Shown here: positions 21,420 to 31,550 of the stretch, in pieces | How positions within the stretch are numbered: the first letter of the stretch is position 1 | How the letters are laid out: every line of letters begins with the position of its first letter | DNA from: Amylostereum areolatum | Lineage: Eukaryota; Basidiomycota; Agaricomycetes; Russulales; Stereaceae | Direction: 5' to 3' | Assembly (NCBI GenBank): GCA_012932865.1 | Contig: SAXG01000025.1 | Span: forward strand, 248,001 to 312,000 | DNA: 64,000 bases | Made by a program: the position numbers and the translations under genes | The notes under the pieces: generated by a model | The model's database searches: none | What the model saw: the letters and a program-made list of their open reading frames with translations, nothing else | Told to the model about the DNA's origin: nothing

Positions 21420-24400
21420 AACGCCCCCCAGTCGCGTCGTCTGGTGGAGGCAAGGGACTTTTGGTATCATCGTCGAATCGTTTCGCTGTATTATCATCCA
21501 TGCATACCTGTGAGCAATCGTACCCCCCGTGTTTGTATCTGTCTACTGTCACCAAGAACAGGCAAACACCATCGATCACGCTCAAAGTCAAGCTGATCGG
21601 ACGAGTTACCAAAAGAGAAATCGACTCAGACGCGCTGCTTGATAGCGGCGCAGAAGGAATTATCCTGAACCGAAGCTTCGTTGAACGCAAGAAGCTCACC
21701 ACAAGAAAACTAGAAAACCCGTTCCCCGTGCGTAATGTGGATGGCACCGAGAACGTCATGGGCTGGGTACGCGACACAATGACCTAGCGGATCTGGATAT
21801 ACTCGCAAGATTCAAAGGCGTACCATGAGGAAGAAGCTGAGTTCTTCATCACCGACATCGGCGATCATGACATGATCCTTGGAACAGACTGGCTCAATGA
21901 GCACAATCCCACCATAGACTGGCAACAAGACCGTGTTGACATGCTCCGCTGCCCCCCCTCATGCACTCTGTCCAAACCTCCTGTGACAAACCTCGCAACC
22001 AAGCCACGGAGACCATCATCGGTCCAATCACAGCGTAAGGTTGAAGCAGGTAAAACCCCGAGGACACCTCTCGTTCTGGACGACCCCTTCCCAGAGCCGA
22101 CATATGTGTCCTGGACCCCAGTCCCCACTTATGTTATTCCTGCACGCAGAGTCAAAGGTGTTCGTGTCCGCACGGTCCATCGCTCCCCTCTACCCACACG
22201 ACTCTTCACTGAAGACGACGACGAGCAGCCCATGGTATTCCGAGACTGGGAGATCAATAGACTATGCCGCGCCGGAATCCTCCCTGAAACCGATGGTCCT
22301 AATCCAGATGCAATACCCATCCGCGTGGGCTTTACAAAAGCGCAGGAGCTTGCAGAGCATTCAAAAGAGAACGCACGCCCGCAAACCTTTGAAGACTTAG
22401 TCCCCCCGCCGTACCGCGACTTCGCGCCTGTATTCGACAAGAAAACCTCCGAGCGACTTTCTGACTGACGGCCATGGGACCATGCTATCGACATGAAAGA
22501 TGGCTTTGAACCCAAACCGTGCAAAATCTACCCCCTCTCACCTTCCGAGCAGATCGAACTCGACACCTTCCTCGACGACCACCTGAAGAAGGGCTATATC
22601 CGCCCTTCGAAGTCACCTCAGGCGAGTCCGTTCTTCTTTGTGAAGAAAAAAGATGGAAAGCTGCGTCCCGTACAGGACTATCGAGAACTAAACAAGGGCA
22701 CTGTCAAGAATGAATACCCCTTGCCACTGATCTCTGAAATTGTCGACCGTCTCAAAGGTGCAAAGATCTTCTCCAAGATGGATGTTCGCTGGGGCTACAA
22801 CAATGTCCGCATCAAGGAAGGCGACGAGTGGAAGGCTGCATTCAAGACGAATCGCGGTCTCTTCGAACCTACGGTGATGTTTTTCGGGCTTATGAACTCC
22901 CCTGCGACATTTCAGGCAATGATGAATGAACTGTTCAAGGATCTCATCGACTCGGGCAAGGTCATCATCTACATGGACGACATCTTGGTGTTCACTCGCA
23001 CCATGGACGAACACTGTGCCATAGTGCGGCAGGTTCTGCAGCGTTTGCAAGACAACGACCTCTTCCTCAAACCGGAGAAATGCGTCTTTGAACAAGACTC
23101 TGTCGAATACCTCGGACTCATCATCTCGCATGACAAGATCGCTATGGACCCCGTCAAGGTAGCAGGTATTCAGGACTGGCCGACACCACGAACGGTCAAA
23201 GATGTGCAATCCTTCCTCGGCTTTGGCAACTTCTACCGACGTTTCATCAAGGACTTCTCCAAGGTGGCACGGCCCCTATTTGATCTGACAAAGAAGGACT
23301 GCACATGGGACTGGTCGACGGACTGCCAAACTGCGTTTGACGCACTGAAAGCTGCGTTTACTTCCTCCCCCGTCTTGGTCATACCTGACCCAAAGAAGCC
23401 TTACCTCGTTGAAGTCGATGCCTCGGACTTTGCTACTGGAAGTATACTCTCGCAGAAAGGCGACGACGGTCACTGGCATCCAGTGGTGTATCTGTCCAAG
23501 GCCCTATCGGAACCGGAACGGAACTACGACATCTACGACAAGGAGCTGCTTGCGATCATCCGTGCGCTTGAAGCCTGGCGCCACTACCTCGAAGGCGCCC
23601 CCGACACCGTCGAAATCTGGACAGATCACAAGAACCTGGAGCACTTCAAGACGGCACAGAAGCTGAGCCGCTGACAGGCACGTTGGGCTCTATTCCTCAC
23701 TCGATTTGACTTCTCGCTCGTTCATAAACCAGGAATTTCCCACCGCCCGGATCCAATGTCTCGACGACCCGATCACAAGGATGGTGTTGAAAATGACAAC
23801 AAGGAGCGCGTCTTGCTTGACCCCAAGTACTTCCAAGTACGCGCAACAAGGCCAGGAGCAGTAACCTCCCTCGGTGACGTCGAACTCAGATGACGTATCC
23901 ACGACTGCAAAACCAAGGACATCGAGGTCGTTCAAGCCCTGGACGCCATCTTACAAAACGGACCACGTACACTCGTCAAGAACCTTCAAGAGTGGAACTA
24001 TGAAGAAGGCCTGGTCCTGTTTAGAGGAAAGGTATATGTCCCTACAGATGACGAGTTGCGACGCGACATTGTCAAAATGTACCATGAATCGCCCCTGGCT
24101 GGACACCCCGGTCGCTTCAAGACTTACGAGCTTGTGAGTCGTGAATATTGGTGGCCTGGCATGTCTGTCTTTGTCCGCGACTTTGTAGCAGGATGCGCAA
24201 CCTGCCAGTCGACGAAGACACAGAGCAGCCGACCCCACGTCGACATGATCCCAAACGAAGTACCCGATCGACCATTTGGCGTCATCTCCACCGACTTCAT
24301 CGTCGAACTCCCTGACTGCGAAGGCTATAACGCCGTCAATGTCGTGGTCCATCGCCTCACCAAGATGGTGGTTACCACCCCATGTACAATGAAGATCACC

Positions 24401-25507
24401 AGCGATGGCACGGCCGACATTCTCTTCGATAAGGTATACCGACACTACGGCTTAGCAGACAAGATCATCTCGGATCGTGGACCCCAATTTGCTGGACAGG
24501 TGATGCGTACACTCAACGAGAAGCTTGGGATCAAGTCCGCCCTCAGCACAGCGTATCACCCACAGACAGACGGCCAAACCGAACGCGAGAACCAGAACCT
24601 CGAGCAGTTTCTGCGAGTATTCTGCAACTACCGTCAAGACGACTGGGTGAAGTGGTTGCCCTTCTTCGAGTTTTCTCACAACTCTCGCACCCATGCAGCT
24701 ACTGGAAAGGCTCCCTTTGAAGTCCTCTACGGCTTCCTCCCGAAAATGTACCCATCCGTAAACCCGTCCTCAAAGGTCCCCGCAGTTGAAGAACGCCTCC
24801 GTCAACTTGAAGAAGTCCGACAGGAGATCAAGGCCAGCCTTGCCCTCGCATCAGACTTGATGAAGCACTACAATGGCGACACGGTCAGCGGATCAACGCA
24901 GTTTGCCGTCGGAGACAACGTATGGCTAGAAGGCAAAAACCTGAAGACGACGAGACCAAAAGCTAAGCTTGCTGCCAAACGATTTGGACCCTTCGAAATC
25001 ATTGACGTCATCAGCCCAGTCAACTACCGCTTGAAGCTGCCGAAGACGTGGCGAATCCATCCAGTCTTCCATGCCTCGCTGCTCACCGCGTACAAGGAGA
25101 CAGCCGCTCACGGGCCAAATTATGAACAGCCGCCACCAGACCTCATTGACGATGAAGAAGAATACGACATTGAAGACATTGTCGACTCTAAACCAACTTG
25201 TAACAAGAAAGGTATTCAGTACCTCATCAAGTGGGCCGGCTATCCCGACTCCGAAAACACCTGGCTCCCGTGTTCGTCGCTCTCAAAGGTTACCGACATG
25301 ATTGACGCTTTCCACAAGCGCCATCCAAATGCGCCCCGCCCTGTGCGTTCCCTCGGCATCTCCTTTGACGATTTTCTCGCATCCACCCTTGCAGATGACA
25401 TCGCGCTCCAGGCGAAAGTGCGTCTTAAAGGGGGGGTAATGTCACGGATTGCTCCATTTCTTTCTTCGTTTGCAGACCTTGTACACGCGACGCATCACGG
25501 CACATGA
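21420..25507 (+). pseudogene. pol: Retrotransposon Pol, interrupted by four stops
   Basis: One continuous frame with no indels but stops at 21785 (TAG), 22466 (TGA), 23672 (TGA) and 23891 (TGA). Domains in order: aspartic protease (LLDSGAEG, near 21640), reverse transcriptase with [10 protein letters not shown] (near 22970), RNase H ([22 protein letters not shown]), integrase with H2C2 finger (HESPLAGHPGRF ... CATCQ), the catalytic residues STDF, SDRGPQF and the Glu of QTERENQNLEQ, and a C-terminal chromodomain (IQYLIKWAGYPDSENTW). Every stop is explained by C-to-T change, three of CGA and one of CAG. The frame runs into the 3' LTR. This copy is unlikely to be autonomous. Confidence 0.93.
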
Positions 25508-25859
25508 CTTTCCTTCGCATCACATGCTCCAACGACGTCATTGCCCGGACTTCCGAACGGCGTTCCGTATCCTTATCTATGACATCATTGCTCTGGACTT
25601 CCGTCCTCCTCCCCATGACTCCTTTCTTATTGTTCCTCCCGCTCGCACCACTATCGCATCGCATCGCACCATCGTTCCCACTTGTATATAAGGACAGTAT
25701 CCCTTTTCCCTTTTCCTCAGACTGTCCATCTCGTCATACGGTACTGTAGCGCACATTGCACTACCCTAGACCCCGGCACTCTCGAATCTATTTTCTTCTC
25801 GCTCCTCCCATCGTCGCGACTTAGGCGGTTCATCGGTCTCATAAACTGCGTTTCTGACA
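25440..25859 (+). repeat. 3' LTR
   Basis: 420 bp, preceded by the purine run AAAGGGGGG and TAA. Same length and termini as the 5' LTR, with TATATAAGG at 25684-25692. Confidence 0.93.
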
Positions 25860-25864
25860 CGAGG

Positions 25865-26314
25865 AAATTTGTAATCGCTCGGCACCGGTCGCTGGCGGCC
25901 AACCTCGGTCCTTCAGAAAGAAGTTGTTTCTTCGTATACCAGTATGACTGGACGGTGTCACTGATCGTTGCCTTCCAACCGCCAGCTGCTGACGTGGCTG
26001 TTTGATCTGTGCCATGAGCCACCACGGGCCGTGGCAGGTGCTGGCATGGGTTGTGCCACAGTCACCAACCGCTCGCTCATAAATACGTCCAGGCCATTTT
26101 GTTCCCAGGCGTCCGCTCTCCGCTGCTGGTTCCCAAATTTCTGACGGCCTAGCATTACAAGCTGCAAGCTCCACGGTGCGTCCACCACCTTGCACTTGCC
26201 TTTCTTTTGTGCTGACAGCCTGAGCATTCAAATGCTCTGATAGATATCTCGTGCACACCCCCGTCTGCGCCACACGCCAAAACAAACCCGAATCTCTGAG
26301 CACAGGCAACTTGA
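25865..26314. other. Intergenic, no gene recognised
   Basis: Flank of the retrotransposon and upstream region of the F-box gene. Short minus-strand frames have no family signal. Confidence 0.35.
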
Positions 26315-27908
26315 ATGAGGGAGAGAACAAGCTCGGAAGGATCGCAAAGCCACGCCGACGCCCTCGCGCGCAGGAACGACGAGATCGCCGCCGTCCGACT
26401 CGCCCCCGAGCTGTTGTCGTTGACATTCCTATTCGTGCAGGCCGCGCCCGATAAGCCCCCCTTCCACTACCCTGACCAAAGTCCCCCAAAACGGATCCAA
26501 TCCACTCCCTTCACACGGATTCGAGCGGCGACACACGTGTGCGGAAAATGGCGTACGGTGAGGACGTTCAACCCGGCACAGCTCCTCGTGTGCTCAGAGG
26601 GGCCGAATGTTGGCCTAGGATGCTGACTAAGCTATGCAGGTTGCGCTCGACGCCAAGCATCTGTGGACCAGTTTGCGTTTCCGGCCCGGGGCCAAAGAAT
26701 GGGATTTCGAAGAAGAAATGCTCAAGCGCTCGAAGCCTGTCCCGCTAGACTTGACGTACGAGTGGCCACCGGTCGACTTCGTATATGATGACTTGATCAA
26801 TGACCCGCGGCATTTGAAGTTCAAGCAGTTCGTGGAGAAGCTTCGGGAAGACGGTATCAGCAACCGCATCCGGAGCCTCTGTATACAGGATCCTTGCAAC
26901 GATCGACCGAACGACATGAAGATTGCCTCTCTAAACGCACCGAACCTGGAAGCACTTAACCTCACCCTCCACCCACGACCACCAGCCGTAGTATTCCCCA
27001 CGGACACGCTCCGGTGCTCGGGAAAACTAACTTCACTAACGATGCACGAATGCCATATTCCATGGGACGCAAGCATATACAATAACCTGACCATACTCAG
27101 TATAACATTGTCCCCCGCAGATAACATCTCGCTCGGTTCTTCCGCTTCGCTCGACGGCCTGTTCGGAAGGATGACCCGCATCCGCTATATCTTCCTCGAC
27201 GGCTTCACAGCGCTGACCCCCGAGTCTTTCGGGTCCGAGTCTATCATCCTTCCGTCCTCTCTGGAGACTTTCGGGCTTCGCGGCCACTACACCCAAGATG
27301 TGCTCCCTGTAGCGCTCTGCATCGTCCCCAAAGATCCGTCTTGTTTGCGCTTCAGTATCTGGTCCGAGGACGCCCCCGAGCGCGTTTCCCCGCTGTTCCT
27401 CCGACACACCCCCACATCCTCAACCCTGCACCTCTGCCTCGACCCTTCCGCCACAGTCATCGAAAGCTGGCGGCCTAGCACAGAGCTGCACTCTGACCCG
27501 GACCTCTCTGTCGAATACAAGAGAGGCTATCTCTCAGCCGAGACCTCGCGTGCTCTGTTCGAAGCTATGCCCGAGCTGCACTCCATCCGGGTGCACGCGA
27601 GCTTTCTGGACGTAGTCATGCGTGTGCTCACGGGTGACCCGGCGTTACTCCCAAACCTCACGGTACTGTGCATTCAAGAGCCATTCGACTCGGAAGAGAT
27701 CAACGGCACCATCCCCTCGGAAGAAATTATGCCATCCCCGATCGGGCAGTGGTTGGAGCAACGGAAGGTGATGAAAGCACCAAGACTGACGATCTCAATC
27801 CCAGCGATCCAGACGTTCCTATCCCAAAGTTGGGTCGATGAACTGCAGCGCAGCGAAGGTGTGAATCTTGAAAAGCGTAGCTACACCCGTAGTTTTTGTG
27901 ACGAATAA
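26315..27908 (+). CDS. F-box domain protein with leucine-rich C-terminus
   Basis: Exons 26315-26557 and 26640-27908 (82-nt intron, branch-like CTGACTAAG before the acceptor) give 503 residues. The N-terminus has an F-box: LAPELLSLTFLFVQA, a variable loop, then ATHVCGKWRTVALDAKHLWTSL across the intron. The rest is irregular leucine-rich (HECHIPWDASIYNNLTILSI, LFGRMTRIRYIFLDGF). It is a different subfamily from the 3361 and 60343 genes but shares the CHIPW and GRM.RIR blocks with the broken gene at 57516-59826. Role as an SCF substrate adaptor is inferred from the family. Confidence 0.85.
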
Positions 27909-28061
27909 GAACAAGCAATCCTTCCACGTCCGCATATGCCCGAACATGAGAAAAAATACTCTGCCTTTGAAGGCTTTGCTCGCAAGGTTGTCGTCCTATC
28001 ATTCTGAAAACCACCCTAGTATGAGAACAAAGTAATACGGCGAAAGGTATCCCTGTCGAGT

Positions 28062-31000
28062 CTACGGCCCCTCCACCACCTCATGTACCACGACGTCCAT
28101 CACAGACCTGTACCGCCAAAACAAACCAATCAGCCCCACGCACCCCAAACATACGTCCCCGCGAAAAGGAGCGAACAAGACTCACCGCAGGTTCATCACG
28201 TACCCCGTCTCCACGTCCGTCAGCGTCAGCGTATCGATCGAGTGCACGCCCGCCGTCAACGCCAAGAACTCCATCCGAACGCTCTGGCACGTCCCCGGCC
28301 GCAACGGTCTGCGCCCCCTATCCGCATCAGCATCCACCGAGCCCCCGAAAGAGCGAATGAAATGAAAAAAAAAACGCACCCCACGCGCACGCGGTTCTCC
28401 AGCGGCACCAAGCCCACCGCCGTCCCCGTCCGGTCCTTCTCCTCCTTCCTCCCCCGCCGCCGCCGCTCCGGACAGCCGACCTCGAGCCGGCGCGTCCACT
28501 TGCTCTGGTTGAACACGAAGATGTCGAGCGTGAACTGGTCCTGGGGGTATATCCTCCGCCGGCCCGCGCCGTCCTCCGCGAGGATCCCGACGGACACGAC
28601 GACCGCGTCCTCGTCCTTCGCGGGCGGCGCGGGCTCGCCAGAGTACGCCGGCGCCGGCGCGTCGTACACGGACCCGGGGGAGCGCCGCCCGCGCGGGACG
28701 TCGAGCGCGGGGCCGACGCTGCCGCTGGCGGTGCTCGTCGGGCCCTGCGCGCGCGGCGTGGGCGGGACGGGCGAGTGCGGGTACGCGGGGTACGCGGGGG
28801 TGGAGGGCATGATCGGCGGCGGGGACGCGATCAGGAACTGCTCGTCCGCGTCGCCCGTGGGCAGGAGCGCGCCGAGCTGCGCGGGCGGCGGGAGCGCGCC
28901 CGCGGGGGTGGGCGTGCGCGGCGGGCCGAAGGTCGTGTGCGCCGTCGTCGGCGTGCGCGCGTAGGCCGCGACGGCGAGGGAGGGGGGCGTCGGGGTGTAT
29001 GCGTGCTTCGAGAGCGGGCTCGGACCGAGGCTGTCGCGCTCGCGCGGGTGCGGATGCAGCGAGCCGGGGCCGGACGGGAGGGTGGACGCGCGCGGGGCGT
29101 TCCACGACGCGGGCACGGTGAGCCGCTTCGAGCCCGCGACGAGGCTCGCGGGCGCGGGCGCGGGCGCCGAGCGGTGTTTCTGCTGCGTGGCAAAGCTGCT
29201 GGGGGCGCGCGGGGTGAGCGCGGGGAAGGGCGAGGCGGGCTCCGGGAGGACCTCGTGCTCGCCGGGGCCGGCGAGGGAGCCGGCGAGGCTGGCGCGGTGG
29301 CTGGCGAACGCCGGGCCGTCGACGACGAGCGGGGCCATGAGCGAGTCGCGGTTCCGGCGCGGGGAGAGGTCGAGCACCGTCGTCCACTGCGAGATGAAGG
29401 TCGAGGTCGGGTAGGTGAGCGCCCCGGCGTCCGCGCGCGCTTCGAACGGCCGGCCGTGCACGTGGATCGTCACCGCGCGTTGTAGCTCGGGCGGGGCGGT
29501 GGAGCCGGGGCCTAGGAGGTCGTCCGCGTCCGGGAGCGGCGCGGTGAGGAGCTCGACAGCGTAGAGGAGGTTGTACTGTTCCATCGGGCCCATGCGGAGC
29601 GGGAAAGGCGGGGTGCCCGGCGCACCCCAGGGCACGAGGCGGACGCGCGCGCTGCCCTCATCCCCGCCGACGACGACGTCGATGGCCTCGATGGCAAAGC
29701 CGACGCCGGACTCGCCCGTGTTCTCGATCTCGATGCAGAGCACGACCGTGCGCTCGGTCTGGCCCGCCGTCAGCGCGTCCGCGTCGCCGAACGGGTCCGC
29801 GCCGGGCGCGTCCGAGCCGGGGAGAAGCACGTGCGGGACGAAGACGGTGCGCATGCGCACGCGGAAGCCGGAGACGGTGGGCAGCGTCTTGCGGAAGGAT
29901 TTGCGGAGGATGGCGGGCGTGCGCGTGGACGGGGTGAAGGCGGCCTCTTTGCTGGTGGGCGTGGGAGGACGCGCGGGGCGCAGGGAGAACTCGGCTTGAC
30001 GGGTCTCTGGGCCGAGGCGCGTGCTAGGCAGGTTGAGAGGGGCATCGTCTGTGGTCAAGAACGGGGCTGGAGGGAAGCTTATTATCAGAGGACTGGCGTT
30101 TGGGGAGACAGAAGGAAGCTCACCTCCGGATAGGCCTTCGAGGAGGTTGACTTCTTCGAGGCCTGCGATCCGTCCGTAGATCTCGTCGTCGTTGTCCTCC
30201 TTGCGCTTTGATGTCGTGGGAGACGTGGGGAGACCGCCGGCTTCCGCGAGGAGGGCGGCGAGGGGTTCGCGCGCGGGCGTCATGGGCACCGGTTTTTCGC
30301 GCAAAGTGACATATGCTGTGAGGCAGAGAAGCGGATCTCTGTATGGAATGCGCAAGGAACGCTGCCGTGGGTCAGAACGCTTGGTCGATACGGGGAATAA
30401 AGGTGCTCACCGACGTTGACAGACATCCTGAAGAGCGCGACCCAGACGCTGGCATCCGAGTCCCATAGCAGGGCGAACGCGTCCCGGACCTTCTTGTCCT
30501 TCTCGACCTTGTCCACGGGGTCGGTCTCGCCCCACACGCCCGAGGCCAGCGGTGTGCCCTCAGCCTTGACGTACCGGCGGTCGTGCTCTGCGGCAGATGG
30601 GGTGGGGTTGGGGGTTGGGGGTGGAACGATGTTGGGAGGAACACGGCCGCGGGGCTTGAGAGAGGAGGGGCGGGGCGGGGTGTCTACCCGGACAGCAGGA
30701 GCTGGGGCCATGGAATAGGAGGAGATATAGGCGGCATCGTAGGAGATTTGGGTGTGGGTCAGGAAGGAGAGGATTTTGAGGGGTGGTCGAGCGGGGTCGG
30801 GTGGGAGGTCGTCGTAAGGGTGATCGAGGCGTAGCACCAACAGAAATTCAAGATACTCGTCTGCAAAAAAAAGGTATGTCAACCACTTTCAGACTTTGAG
30901 AAGAGAGTAGAGATGAGGAAATGGTGTCCGCGGTCTACATATGGGAATCCTTACCACCCACTGCATTTCGGTAACCGATAAAACTTCCAGTGGCCCTTTC

Positions 31001-31197
31001 CCAGCCCCCAAACCAAAGGAAATCGCCACGAGAAAGACGTACGCACCAAAGAACGCGAGCTTACGCTCTACGGAGTTGGATTTGAGCGATTTGAGCCATT
31101 CTGCCTTGTCAGTCTCATCGTCGATGAATCCGAGAGAGGTGTCGGGTACTGCGATGTCGAGCGTGGCCGTGCTGACGACATCTTCAAGCGAGGGCAT
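28062..31197 (-). CDS. TRS65: TRAPPII complex subunit Trs65-like
   Basis: Tethering/GEF complex subunit acting at the late Golgi. Exons: 31047-31197, 30411-30860, 30124-30315, 28380-30048, 28186-28308, 28062-28107; about 876 residues with every phase consistent. Recognised by the N-terminal TLDIAVPDTS...EWLKSLKS, ERKLAFFDEYLEFLLVLRLDHP, and the C-terminal QFTLDIFVFNQSKWTRRLEV, CPERRRRGRK, CQSVRMEFLALTAGVHSIDT and MNLRSVMDVVVHEV, the Trs65 domain of fungi. The middle (about residues 450-700) is Pro/Ala/Ser-rich and probably disordered. The 75-nt intron 30049-30123 contains no stop and preserves frame, so it might be retained. Divergent from COG3 across 353 bp. Confidence 0.85.
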
Positions 31198-31550
31198 GGC
31201 CTGTCCAGTGTCCTGCAACGCGTAAGCATCGCTGGACATCCGATACGGCGGTGAGCGGGCGAATGGAGGAGCAGGGCACTTACTTACTGGCCAATTCTGC
31301 GTATCTTCCCTTCTGCGGCGATGAAAGGGTTCGATTTTCGAGGAAACGATGGAAGAGGCCGTCGAGGTGATGGTGGAGGATGACAAGAGCGTGCGCGCGG
31401 CCTTTCTCTTGCAAATCCCTGCTTCCTCTTGACCATCCCCACCCGATCACCACGTTCTCACTTTCTGGCCACTTTCCATCGGCCAACTCTCAAACGCAGA
31501 TTTCAAGTCGTTCGCCGCCGCTTTTCACCGTATCGTAGTCCTTCAGCGCG
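31198..31550. promoter_or_regulatory. Shared divergent promoter, Trs65 / COG3
   Basis: 353 bp separate the two start codons, which point away from each other. The interval includes GCACTTACTTACTGGCC near 31278. No clear TATA box is present. Shared regulation is inferred from geometry. Confidence 0.45.

Larger units (their letters stand above)
19716..25864 (+). mobile_element. Complete Ty3/gypsy chromovirus retrotransposon with TSD
   Basis: A 6,139-bp element (19721-25859) bounded by two 420-bp LTRs that start TGTCA and end TGACA. It is flanked by a perfect 5-bp target duplication CGAGG (19716-19720 and 25860-25864). Order: LTR, gag, protease, reverse transcriptase, RNase H, integrase, chromodomain, polypurine tract (about 25426-25437), LTR. 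Integrase after RT/RNase H defines Ty3/gypsy; the chromodomain places it with chromoviruses. The copy is structurally whole but pol is interrupted by four stops. A tRNA primer site could not be assigned by eye. Confidence 0.95.

Noticed and set aside
22466..22468. Stops in pol as programmed readthrough sites
   Set aside because: Four separate stops, two inside or next to catalytic domains, all explained by C-to-T, fit decay better than recoding.
28182..29485. Frames of 236-401 residues over Trs65
   Set aside because: Alternate-frame shadows of the GC-rich, Pro/Ala-rich Trs65 middle region.
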